Positions 1 to 8,700 of a stretch of DNA of 64,000 nt are shown one piece after another (position 1 is the stretch's first letter; each line of letters opens with the position of its first letter). The DNA is from Micrococcus lylae NBRC 15355. GTDB taxonomy: Bacteria; Actinomycetota; Actinomycetes; Actinomycetales; Micrococcaceae. The position numbers were made by a program, and so were the translations under genes. Location of the stretch: assembly GCF_001570885.1 (NCBI RefSeq), contig NZ_BCSN01000005.1, positions 21,154-85,153 of the forward strand, read 5' to 3'. The notes under the pieces were generated by a model that did not search any database, was not told the origin of the DNA, and was given only the letters and a program-made list of their open reading frames with translations.

Positions 1-281
1 GGGCGCCGAAGCCGCGTGCGCTGCGGCTGCTGGATCGGTGGGAGCCCACCCGGCGCGGCCCCTACGGCGGTGTGGTCGGATACTTCGACCTCGCCGGGAG
101 CATGGACATGGCCATCAACATCCGTTCCGTGACCCTGCACCGCGGGCAGGCCCATGTGCAGGCCGGAGCCGGCATCGTGGCCGACTCCGTGCCCCAGTCC
201 GAGGCCGACGAGACCGTCACCAAGGCCACGGCGCCGCTGCGTGCCGTGCTGACCGCGTCCGAGATGGAGGAGCTCGCATGA
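1..281 (+). CDS. trpE: Anthranilate synthase component I, 3' end only
   Basis: This is the C-terminal ~92 residues of TrpE (reading frame from base 3). The enzyme converts chorismate and ammonia or glutamine to anthranilate, the first committed step of tryptophan synthesis. The visible residues include the chorismate-binding-family end motif GPYGGVVGYFDLAG, followed by MDMAINIRS and the QAGAGIVADS.P segment that closes the active site in this family. The 5' part lies outside the window. The stop codon overlaps the ATG of the next gene (ATGA), so the two are probably translationally coupled. The identification is firm; only the upstream part is missing. Confidence 0.95.
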   Translation, partial: APKPRALRLLDRWEPTRRGPYGGVVGYFDLAGSMDMAINIRSVTLHRGQAHVQAGAGIVADSVPQSEADETVTKATAPLRAVLTASEMEELA

Positions 282-928
282 GCCTGGGCCGCCGCACCGT
301 CGTCCTCGCCGCCCTGGCCGCCGGAGGACTCGTGTTGCTCGCCGCCGGGCAGACCTGGGTCCACGCCACGCGCCTGGGTTCCGGCGCCGTCGCCGAGGTC
401 ACCGCGGACGGATCCGACGCCTCGGGTGTCATCAGTGCCATGGCCTTCGTCGTCCTCGCCGCCGGACTCGCCCTGACCATCGCCCGCCGCATCGGCCGCT
501 GGGTCGTGGGCATGCTGCTCGTCCTCGCCGGGGCCGCTCTCGCCGTCACGGCCGGGCAGGCGGTCCTCGACCCCGCCGCGGCCGCCGCGCCCGCCGTCTC
601 CGCGGCCACCGGCACCACCGAGGCCGCCGCCGCCTACACCGTGACCTTCTGGCCGTGGGTCGCCGTCGCCGGCGGCATCCTCGCCGTCCTCGCCGGCCTG
701 GCCTCCCTGGTGGCCGGGGGCCGCTGGTCCCACAGCCGCCGCTTCGAGGCGCCCGCCGCGGAGGGCGGCGGTGCCCTGCCGACCGGCGACGGCGAGGCCC
801 GGGCGGCGGGCGAGGGCCAGCGTCGGGGTGCCGGGGAAGGCAGCGGGGGAGCGGACGGCGACGAGGAGGAGCTCGATCCCATGGACGCCTGGGACGAGCT
901 CTCGGCCGGCAACGACCCCACCGGCTGA
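278..928 (+). CDS. Trp-operon-associated conserved membrane protein (Trp_oprn_chp family)
   Basis: A 216-residue protein with an N-terminal hydrophobic segment (about residues 6-24), two more helices around 50-90 and one near 122-146, then a Gly/Ala/Glu-rich tail ending in WDELSAGNDPT. Four predicted membrane spans, the position inside the trp operon and the terminal W-D-x-L-x-x-G-x-DPT motif match the actinobacterial 'Trp region conserved hypothetical membrane protein' family. Its function is unknown. The start ATG overlaps the trpE stop by four bases, implying co-translation. Nothing in the sequence suggests catalysis; a role linked to tryptophan synthesis rests only on conserved neighbourhood. 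Confidence 0.85.
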   Translation: MSLGRRTVVLAALAAGGLVLLAAGQTWVHATRLGSGAVAEVTADGSDASGVISAMAFVVLAAGLALTIARRIGRWVVGMLLVLAGAALAVTAGQAVLDPAAAAAPAVSAATGTTEAAAAYTVTFWPWVAVAGGILAVLAGLASLVAGGRWSHSRRFEAPAAEGGGALPTGDGEARAAGEGQRRGAGEGSGGADGDEEELDPMDAWDELSAGNDPTG

Positions 929-1002
929 TCGCGTCCGCCTGCGCGGGAGGCCGTGCGCCCTGACACCGGCCGACGCGCATTCGCGCCCCGCCGTGCCCGG
1001 CG

Positions 1003-1011
1003 TGGCACAAT
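1003..1011 (+). promoter_or_regulatory. Possible extended -10 promoter for the HGxxPAAW-trpCBA-lgt segment
   Basis: A TGG-CACAAT element (CACAAT at 1006-1011) lies ~50 bases before the ATG at 1060 in the only sizeable gap of the trp cluster (929-1059). No good -35 hexamer is visible, so this is tentative. It would allow the downstream trp genes to be transcribed apart from trpE. Confidence 0.35.
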
Positions 1012-1059
1012 GAGAGACAGTCATCCGTCGCCGACATCGATCCACAGGGAGAGTGCCCG

Positions 1060-1341
1060 ATGAGCCACCCCGCCCAGTCCGCCCAGACCGCCACCGCCCA
1101 GGTGACCGTCACCGAGGACGGCCGCGTGCTGAACGACCCGACCCACGCCGAGGTGCCGGGCCACGGCAACACCCCGGGCGCCTGGGCCATGTGCGCCCTC
1201 GTGGTGGTCGGCTTCGTCGCCGGGGCCATCGGCCTGTTCATCGACCAGATGATGATCGTCTGGATCGGGATCGCCGTCGCCCTGGTCGGCGTCGTGGTGG
1301 GCGTGGTGTCCGGCAGCGCCGGCTCCGGCTCGCGCCACTGA
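1060..1341 (+). CDS. HGxxPAAW-family small membrane protein
   Basis: A 93-residue protein with the sequence HGNTPGAW at residues 36-43, which is the diagnostic HGxxPAAW motif of a small actinobacterial family found next to trpC. Two hydrophobic helices follow (about 44-63 and 68-85), with a short Ser/Gly-rich basic C terminus. A purine-rich ribosome site (AGGGAGAG) ends seven bases upstream of the ATG. The function is unknown. Its constant company with the Trp-operon membrane protein and trpC suggests a shared accessory role, but no substrate can be named. Confidence 0.85.
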   Translation: MSHPAQSAQTATAQVTVTEDGRVLNDPTHAEVPGHGNTPGAWAMCALVVVGFVAGAIGLFIDQMMIVWIGIAVALVGVVVGVVSGSAGSGSRH

Positions 1342-1352
1342 GCTCGGCCGTC

Positions 1353-2159
1353 GTGACCGTACTCGACGACATCATCGCAGGAGTCCGCGAGGACCTCGCC
1401 GCGCGTGAAGCCGCCGTGCCGCTGCCGGAGATGATCCGCCGCGCGGCGCAGGCGGCCCCGGCACGCGACGCCGTGGCCGCCCTCGTCGGCGGCCGCGCCG
1501 ACCCGGAGGGCATCCGGGTCATCTCCGAGGTGAAGCGGTCCAGCCCCTCCAAGGGCGCGCTGGCCGACATCGCCGAGCCCGCCGAGCTGGGCCGCGCCTA
1601 CGAGCGCGGGGGCGCGTCAGCGGTGTCCGTGCTCACCGAGCGGCGGCGCTTCAACGGCAGCCTCGCCGACTTCGACGCCGTTCGCGCCGCGATCGACCTG
1701 CCCATGCTCCGCAAGGACTTCACCGTCGCGGAGTACCAGATCCACGAGGCCCGCGCCCATGGCGCCGACCTCGTGCTGCTCATCGTGGCCGCCCTGGACG
1801 ACGCACAGCTGCGCGACTTCCTCCAGCTCACCCACGAGCTCGGCATGAACGCCCTCGTCGAGGCCCACACCCCCGAGGAGATCGCCCGTGCCGTGGACGT
1901 GGACGCCCGCATCCTCGGCGTCAACGTGCGCAACCTGAAGACCCTCGACGTCGACCCGGACCGCTATGCCCGCCTGGCCGCAGACCTGCCCGAGCACGTC
2001 GTGCGCGTCGCCGAGTCCGGCGTCGAGTCCGCTGCCCAGGTGGAGCAGTACGCCGCCGCAGGCGCCGACGCGATCCTCGTCGGCGAGGCCCTCGTCAGGC
2101 ACGGCGCCCCCGAGCAGGCCCTGCAGCAGTTCCGCGCCGCCTCGGTGCGCGCCCGCTGA
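1353..2159 (+). CDS. trpC: Indole-3-glycerol phosphate synthase
   Basis: TrpC closes the indole ring, converting 1-(o-carboxyphenylamino)-1-deoxyribulose-5-phosphate to indole-3-glycerol phosphate in the cytosol. From the GTG at 1353 the protein is 268 residues, the usual length. The catalytic segment [11 protein letters not shown] (Glu59, Lys61) and LRKDF (Lys121) are intact, and the C-terminal phosphate-binding VAESGV and AILVGEALV motifs are present. The GTG is chosen because the family starts with V/M-x-VLDDI; there is only a weak ribosome site, and the start lies 12 bases after the preceding stop, so coupling is likely. It is followed by trpB and trpA, so the final three steps of the pathway are together. 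Confidence 0.95.
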   Translation: MTVLDDIIAGVREDLAAREAAVPLPEMIRRAAQAAPARDAVAALVGGRADPEGIRVISEVKRSSPSKGALADIAEPAELGRAYERGGASAVSVLTERRRFNGSLADFDAVRAAIDLPMLRKDFTVAEYQIHEARAHGADLVLLIVAALDDAQLRDFLQLTHELGMNALVEAHTPEEIARAVDVDARILGVNVRNLKTLDVDPDRYARLAADLPEHVVRVAESGVESAAQVEQYAAAGADAILVGEALVRHGAPEQALQQFRAASVRAR

Positions 2160-2190
2160 CCCAGACACCACCCACGCAGGAGGACCCGCC

Positions 2191-3627
2191 TTGTCCACCG
2201 ACCCCGCCGGCACCCCCGAGCGCCCCGAGAGTCCCGAGCGCCCCGAAAGCCCCGAGAGCCTCGGCGACCAGCCGGGCCCCCACTTCGGCCGGTACGGCGG
2301 CACGTGGATGCCCGAGTCGCTCATGGCCGCCCTCGCCCAGGTCACCGAGACCTACGAGGCCGCCCGCAGGGACCCGGAGTTCCGGGCAGAGCTGAAGGAC
2401 CTCTACCGGGACTACATCGGCCGCCCGTCCCTGCTCACCGAGGTGCCGCGCTTCGCCGCGGACCTGCCGGGCGTGCGGATCTTCCTCAAGCGCGAAGACC
2501 TCAACCACACCGGCTCGCACAAGATCAACAACGTCATTGGCCAGGCGCTGCTGGCCCGTCGCATGGGCAAGACCCGTCTCATCGCGGAGACCGGCGCCGG
2601 CCAGCACGGCGTGGCCACCGCCACCGCGGCGGCCCTGTTCGGCATGGAGTGCACCGTCTACATGGGCGAACAGGACACGCGTCGCCAGGCCCTCAACGTG
2701 GCCCGCATGCAGATGCTCGGCGCGGAGGTGGTCCCCGTGACCATCGGTGCCCGCACCCTCAAGGACGCCATCAACGAGGCGCTCCGAGACTGGGTGGCCT
2801 CGGTGGACACCACCCACTACCTCCTCGGCACCGTGACCGGCCCGCATCCGTTCCCCGCGATGGTCCGCTGGTTCCACTCGGTGATCGGCGAGGAGGCCCG
2901 CGCACAGGTGCTCGAGCAGACCGGCCGACTGCCGCACGCGGTGGCCGCCTGCGTCGGCGGCGGCTCCAACGCCATGGGCCTGTTCGCCGGCTTCCTGGAC
3001 GACCCCGAGGTGGAGCTGTACGGCTTCGAGGCCGGCGGCGACGGCGTCGAGACCGGCCGCCACGCCGCCTCCATCACCCTGGGCCGCACCGGCGTCCTCC
3101 ACGGCGCCCGCACCTACCTGATGCAGGACGAAGACGGCCAGACGATCGACTCGCACTCGATCTCGGCCGGCCTGGACTACCCGGCGGTCGGCCCCGAGCA
3201 CGCCTGGCTCAACGACACCGGCCGGGCCTGCTACGAGCCCGTGACGGACACCGCCTGCATGGACGCCATGCTGCGCCTGACCCGCACCGAGGGCATCATG
3301 CCGGCGATCGAGTCCGCCCATGCGCTGGCCGGCGCCCTGTCCCTGGGCCGGCGCTGGATCGACGCCGGCGAGGTGGGAGAGCACACCCCGGCCGGCGAGG
3401 AGCGGATCATCGTCGTGAACCTCTCCGGCCGCGGCGACAAGGACGTCTCCACCGCCGCCGCCTGGTTCGGCCTCGGCACGGCCTCCGCTGCCCCGGCCTC
3501 CGACGGCGAGGACGACGGCGACGCGGATGAGACCATCCGCGCCGAGGCCGGGCTCGCGCCGGGCGAGGATCCGGCCGGAGACCAGGACGACGCCCGCACC
3601 GACGCCGACGAGGAGGTCCAGCGATGA
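2191..3627 (+). CDS. trpB: Tryptophan synthase beta chain
   Basis: TrpB is the PLP-dependent subunit that joins indole and serine to make tryptophan. The TTG at 2191 is the preferred start: a strong AGGAGG sits seven bases upstream (about 2178-2183), and an upstream start would run into trpC. The protein is 478 residues, longer than the usual ~400. PLP lysine Lys111 is in HKINN, followed by ETGAGQHGV and the phosphate-binding GGGSNA loop. Two additions are notable: an N-terminal [15 protein letters not shown] repeat (about residues 9-23) and a ~50-residue Asp/Glu/Ala-rich tail after the catalytic core. The stop overlaps the trpA start (ATGA), as expected for an alpha2-beta2 complex made from coupled genes. 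Confidence 0.96.
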   Translation: MSTDPAGTPERPESPERPESPESLGDQPGPHFGRYGGTWMPESLMAALAQVTETYEAARRDPEFRAELKDLYRDYIGRPSLLTEVPRFAADLPGVRIFLKREDLNHTGSHKINNVIGQALLARRMGKTRLIAETGAGQHGVATATAAALFGMECTVYMGEQDTRRQALNVARMQMLGAEVVPVTIGARTLKDAINEALRDWVASVDTTHYLLGTVTGPHPFPAMVRWFHSVIGEEARAQVLEQTGRLPHAVAACVGGGSNAMGLFAGFLDDPEVELYGFEAGGDGVETGRHAASITLGRTGVLHGARTYLMQDEDGQTIDSHSISAGLDYPAVGPEHAWLNDTGRACYEPVTDTACMDAMLRLTRTEGIMPAIESAHALAGALSLGRRWIDAGEVGEHTPAGEERIIVVNLSGRGDKDVSTAAAWFGLGTASAAPASDGEDDGDADETIRAEAGLAPGEDPAGDQDDARTDADEEVQR

Positions 3628-4484
3628 GCACCGAGACCATGTCCGGCACCGCGGCAGCCGGCGGCTCCAAGACCGCGGCCGCGATCGAGCGGGCGCGCGC
3701 CGCCGGCCGCACCGCCTTCATCGGCTATCTTCCGGCCGGCTACCCGTCCGTGGACGAGTGCGTCGAGGCCGCCGTGGCCCTGGTCGAGAACGGCGCCGAC
3801 GTCGTCGAGATCGGCCTGCCCTACACCGACCCGGTCATGGACGGCCCGGTCATCCAGGCCGCCACGCAGGCGTCCCTGGCCGCCGGCTTCCGGGTGTCCC
3901 AGGTGTTCGACATCGTCCGCCGGATCACCGAGCGCACCGACGCGGCCGTGCTGGTCATGACCTACTGGAACCTCGTGGACCGCATGGGCGCCGACGAGTT
4001 CGCCCGCCGCCTGGCCGCCGCCGGCGGCGCCGGGCTGATCACCCCGGACCTCGTGCCGGAGGAGGCCGCCGAGTGGCTGGCCGCCTCCGACCGCCACGGA
4101 CTGGACCGCGTCTTCCTCACCGCCCCGTCCTCCCCGCAGTCCCGGGTGGAGCGCACGGTGGCCGACTCCCGCGGCTTCGTCTACGCCGTCTCCGTCATGG
4201 GCGTCACCGGCGCCCGCAAGGACATCTCGGACGCCGCCGCCGAGGTGGTCACGCACGCCAAGGCCGCCGGCGCGGAGAACGTCTGTGTGGGCCTGGGCAT
4301 CTCCCGCCCGGAGCACATCGCCCAGATCGGCGAGTACGCCGACGGTGCGATCGTCGGCACCGCCCTGGTCAAGGCCCTCGGGGAGGGCGGCCCCGAGGCC
4401 GTGGGCCGTCTGGCCGCCGAGCTCGCCGCCGGCTGCGTCCGGGACGCCGCCGGCGCCGCCGCCGATCCGAAGGCAGGAGAGTGA
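3624..4484 (+). CDS. trpA: Tryptophan synthase alpha chain
   Basis: TrpA cleaves indole-3-glycerol phosphate to indole and glyceraldehyde-3-phosphate and channels the indole to TrpB. The 286-residue protein has the TIM-barrel signature with catalytic Glu62 ([10 protein letters not shown]) and Asp73 (VMDGP), then the LVMTYWN segment and the C-terminal phosphate-binding loop VGLGIS...[12 protein letters not shown]. The ATG overlaps the trpB stop by four bases, which is typical of stoichiometric coupling of the two subunits. The downstream lgt gene follows within about six bases, so it is probably in the same transcript. Confidence 0.96.
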   Translation: MSTETMSGTAAAGGSKTAAAIERARAAGRTAFIGYLPAGYPSVDECVEAAVALVENGADVVEIGLPYTDPVMDGPVIQAATQASLAAGFRVSQVFDIVRRITERTDAAVLVMTYWNLVDRMGADEFARRLAAAGGAGLITPDLVPEEAAEWLAASDRHGLDRVFLTAPSSPQSRVERTVADSRGFVYAVSVMGVTGARKDISDAAAEVVTHAKAAGAENVCVGLGISRPEHIAQIGEYADGAIVGTALVKALGEGGPEAVGRLAAELAAGCVRDAAGAAADPKAGE

Positions 4485-4489
4485 CCTCC

Positions 4490-5533
4490 ATGACCGGAGT
4501 CCCGACGACGGCCGCCTCCCGGGCCGACACCCTCGCCTCGCCGTTGCTCGCCATCCCGTCCCCCGGCTGGTCCGGCTTCGAGATCGGGCCGCTGACGATC
4601 CACGCCTACGCACTGTGCATCATCGCCGGCGTCATCGCCGCGCTCTGGCTGGGCTCGATCCGGTGGCGCCGTCGCGGCGGCCCGGCCGGCCGTGTGCTGG
4701 ACGTCGCCATCTGGGCGATCCCGTTCGGCTTCGTGGGCGGACGCCTCTACCACGTGTTCTCCTCGCCGGACCGGTACTTCGGGCCGAACTATGACGGCAC
4801 CGGCGACCCGATCCAGATCCTCTACGTCTGGAACGGCGGTCTCGGCATCTGGGGCGCGATCGCCCTCGGCGCGGTCGGGGCCTGGATCGGGACGCGCCGC
4901 TACGGGTATCGGCTCACGGCCTTCGGCGACGCCGTCGCCCCGGGCATCCTGCTCGCCCAGGCGATCGGCCGGTGGGGCAACTGGTTCAACCAGGAGCTCT
5001 TCGGCGGACCCACCGACCAGCCCTGGGGCCTGCAGGTCGATCCCGAGCACGTCCCCTCCGGCTACGCCGAGGACACCCTGTTCCACCCGACCTTCCTGTA
5101 CGAGAGCCTGTGGAACGTGATCGGCGTCGGGGTGCTGCTCCTGCTGGACCGCCGCCTGCGCCTGCGCCGTGGAGCGATGATCTGGGCCTACGTCGCCTGG
5201 TACACCCTGGGCCGCGTGTGGATCGAGATGATGCGCATCGACGACGCCCAGATGATCACCCTGTTCGGCACCACCCAGCGTCTCAACGTGTGGACGTCCC
5301 TGCTGCTGCTCGCGATCGCCCTGGTCATGTTCGCCGTCTGCCGGGTCCGGGCCCGCCGTCTCACCCAGGCCGAGGCGGACGACGTGTGGCTGCCGGGCCG
5401 CCGCGCAGAGGCGGAGGCGGCAGACCACGACGAGCCGCGTGCCGTCGTCGGGACGAGCACCGACGAGCGGAACGACGGGGACGCGGACGACGGATCCGCG
5501 ACGGGCGGCTCCCACGCGGCCGACCGCGGCTGA
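4490..5533 (+). CDS. lgt: Phosphatidylglycerol-prolipoprotein diacylglyceryl transferase
   Basis: Lgt moves a diacylglyceryl group from phosphatidylglycerol onto the lipobox cysteine of prolipoproteins at the plasma membrane. The 347-residue protein has about seven hydrophobic helices and the family signature GRWGNWFNQELFGG (about residues 162-175). A ~60-residue acidic cytoplasmic tail follows the last helix. The ATG at 4490 is favoured over an in-frame GTG at 4481 because AGGAGA (4475-4480) is at a good distance from the ATG but abuts the GTG. Linkage to trpCBA is common in actinobacteria and is not known to be functional. Confidence 0.94.
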   Translation: MTGVPTTAASRADTLASPLLAIPSPGWSGFEIGPLTIHAYALCIIAGVIAALWLGSIRWRRRGGPAGRVLDVAIWAIPFGFVGGRLYHVFSSPDRYFGPNYDGTGDPIQILYVWNGGLGIWGAIALGAVGAWIGTRRYGYRLTAFGDAVAPGILLAQAIGRWGNWFNQELFGGPTDQPWGLQVDPEHVPSGYAEDTLFHPTFLYESLWNVIGVGVLLLLDRRLRLRRGAMIWAYVAWYTLGRVWIEMMRIDDAQMITLFGTTQRLNVWTSLLLLAIALVMFAVCRVRARRLTQAEADDVWLPGRRAEAEAADHDEPRAVVGTSTDERNDGDADDGSATGGSHAADRG

Positions 5534-5572
5534 GGACCGGACGCCGCAGCAGCGCCGACGGCGACGCACACC

Positions 5573-5619
5573 TGGACCGGGTCGGTCCGTCCTCTGGCGG
5601 GGCGGGCCGACCCGGTCCA
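5573..5619 (+). terminator. Hairpin terminator after lgt
   Basis: A perfect 13-bp inverted repeat (TGGACCGGGTCGG / CCGACCCGGTCCA) enclosing a 21-base loop lies 40 bases after the lgt stop. It lacks a clear T-run, as is usual in this GC-rich sequence. It probably ends the trp-lgt transcript. Confidence 0.6.
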
Positions 5620-5668
5620 CATTCTGGGACCGGTGCCGTCACAGCGCGGTCCCCCGGCCTGAGGGGAG

Positions 5669-5674
5669 TAACGT
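5669..5674 (+). promoter_or_regulatory. Possible -10 box for gltBD
   Basis: TAACGT fits the TAnnnT pattern in the 250-base gap between lgt and gltB, ~110 bases before the ATG. There is no convincing -35 element. Apart from this and the hairpin, I see nothing else in the gap. Confidence 0.25.
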
Positions 5675-5783
5675 CACTCACATCGCGGACGGGCTTCGCC
5701 GTCTGGACCACCACCGCCTCTGAGGGGCCAGCGTCGTCCCCTTCCACCGCCACGCACACCGTGGCCGTCAGGAAGGAAGCGTC

Positions 5784-8700
5784 ATGCACGACGTGCTCGA
5801 CCCGTTTCTCCGGTACTCGGATCTGCCCCCGGCGCAGGGCCTGTACGACCCCGCGAACGAGAAGGACGCCTGCGGACTCGCCGTCGTGGCCACGCTGCGC
5901 GGCACCCCGGGCCACGACATCGTCGAGCACGCCCTCACCGCCCTGCGCGCCCTCGAGCACCGCGGCGCCGTCGGTGCCGACGAGGGCACCGGCGACGGCG
6001 CAGGCCTGATCACCCAGATCCCCGACGCCTTCTTCCGGGAGGTCTCCGGCATCGAGCTGCCGGCCGCGGGCGAGTACGCCGCCGGCACCGCCTTCCTGCC
6101 GGCGGACGAGGAGCGCTGCGCGGCGGCCAAAGCGGAGATCGGCCTGCTCGCCGAACGCGAGGGCCTCCAGGTCCTGGGCTGGCGCACTGTCCCCACGGAC
6201 GACTCTGTGATCGGTGACGGCGCCCGCAGCGTCATGCCCGCCTTCGAACAGCTCTTCGTCTGCCGCGTGGACGACGGCGAGCTCGACGAGCCGGGGCAGT
6301 CCCTCGACGCCCGCGCCTGGCGCCTGCGCCGTCGCGCGCAGACCGCCGGCGTGTACTTCCCCTCCCTGTCCTCCAGGACGATCGTCTACAAGGGCATGCT
6401 CTCCACCGCGCAGCTCGAGCCGTTCTACCCGGACCTGTCCGATGAGCGGTACACCACCACGCTCGGCATCGTGCACTCGCGCTTCTCCACGAACACGTTC
6501 CCCTCCTGGCCGCTGGCCCAGCCGTTCCGCGCCATCGCGCACAACGGCGAGATCAACACCGTGAAGGGCAACCGCAACTGGATGCGCGCCCGGCAGGGCG
6601 AGCTGCGCCACCCGCTGCTCGGGGAGGTGCCGGAGGAGATGTTCCCGCTGGTCACCGGACACGGCTCCGACTCCGCGTCCTTCGACGAGGTCGCCGAGCT
6701 GCTCATGCTCGCCGGGCGCCCCCTCTCCCACGCGATCATGATGATGGTGCCGGAGGCGTGGGAGAACCATCCCACCATGGACCCGGCCCGCAAGGCGTTC
6801 TACCAGTACCACTCGATGCTCATGGAGCCGTGGGACGGTCCGGCGGCGATCGCCTTCACCGACGGCGTCCAGGTCGGCTCCGTCCTGGACCGCAACGGCC
6901 TGCGACCCGCGCGCTACTGGCAGACCGAGGACGGACTCGTGGTGCTCGCCTCCGAGGTCGGCGTGCTGCCGATCGACCCGGCCACCGTGGTCCGCAAGGG
7001 CCGCGTGAAGCCCGGCCGCATGTTCCTGCTGGACACCGCCCAGGGACGCATCATCCCGGACACCGAGCTCAAGGCCGAGATCGCCGCGTCCCAGCCGTGG
7101 GCGCAGTGGGTGCAGGAGTCGCTCCTGGACCTGGACTCCCTGCCGGCCCGCGAGCGCGTCAGCCACGGCGCCGACTCCGTCCGCCTGCGCCAGCGCATCT
7201 TCGGCTACACGCTCGAGGACCTGCGCCTGCTCATCAAGCCGATGGCCACCACCGGCGCCGAGCCGCTGGGCGCCATGGGCACCGACACCCCGATCGCCGC
7301 GATCGCCGAGCGCTCCCGCCTGCTCTTCGACTACTTCACGCAGTCCTTCGCGCAGGTGACCAACCCGCCGTTGGACGCGATCCGGGAGGAACAGGTCACC
7401 TCCATGCGCACCTGCATCGGCCCGCAGGCGAACCTGCTGGCGCAGGGCCAGTCGCGCACCACGGCGATCGACCTGCCGTTCCCCGTGATCGACAACGATC
7501 AGCTGGCCCGCATCGCCCATGTGCGCTCCTCCGACGGCACCCGCCGCGCCCTGAAGGTCAAGGGCCTCTACCGGGTGGCCGGCGGCGCCGAGGAGATGCG
7601 CACCCGCATCAAGGAGATCTGCGAGCAGGTCTCCGCAGCCGTCCAGCGCGGCATCGCGTACGTGATCCTCTCCGACCGGGACGCCAACGCACAGTGGGCG
7701 CCCATCCCGTCCCTGCTGCTGACCTCCGCCGTGCACCACCACCTGCTCGCCTCCGCCTCCCGCACCCGCACCTCGCTGCTGGTCGAGGCCGGCGACGTCC
7801 GCGAGGTCCATCACGTGGCCGTACTCATCGGCTACGGCGCCTCCGCCGTGAACCCCTATCTGGCGATGGAGTCCGCCGAGGAGCTCGTGCGGGACGGGTC
7901 CCTGCCGGGCGTCACCGCTCAGCAGGCCGTGGCCAACCTCATCACGGGCCTCGGCAAGGGCGTGCAGAAGATCATGTCCAAGATGGGCATCTCCACCGTG
8001 GCCTCCTACTGCGGCGCCCAGACCTTCGAGGCGGTCGGCCTGTCCCGGCGCTTCGTGGACCGCTACTTCACCGGGACCAGCTCACCGATGGACGGCGTGG
8101 GCCTGGCGTACATCGCCTCGGAGGTCGAGGCCCGCCACGCGGACGCATTCCCGGCCGACGGCAACGACCCGCGGCCGGACGCCCCGCTGGACGCCGGCGG
8201 CGAGTACCAGTGGCGCCGCGAGGGCCCGCCGCACCTGTTCGACCCGGAGACCGTCTTCCGGCTGCAGCACTCCACGCGCGAGCGCCGCTACGACGTGTTC
8301 AAGGACTACACGCGCCGGGTGGACGACCAATCCGCAGAGCTCATGACCCTGCGCGGCCTGATGCGGCTGAAGACCGGACAGCGCCCGCCCGTGCCGGTCG
8401 CCGAGGTCGAGCCGGTCGAGTCGATCGTCACGCGCTTCTCCACCGGCGCCATGTCCTACGGCTCCATCTCCCAGGAGGCCCACGAGACCCTGGCGATCGC
8501 CATGAACCGCCTCGGCGCCCGCTCCAACTCCGGCGAGGGCGGCGAGGACCCGGAGCGCCTTCTGGACCCCGAGCGCCGCTCGGCCATCAAGCAGATCGCC
8601 TCCGGCCGCTTCGGCGTCACCAGCCTCTACCTGGCCACCGCCTCGGACCTGCAGATCAAGATGGCCCAGGGCGCCAAGCCCGGCGAGGGCGGCCAGCTCA

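Noticed and set aside
1053..1352. N-terminal extension of trpC through the HGxxPAAW gene
   Set aside because: The extra ~100 residues are Arg/Pro/Gly-rich and overlap a conserved gene in another frame; family members start at V/M-TVLDD, which gives the GTG at 1353.
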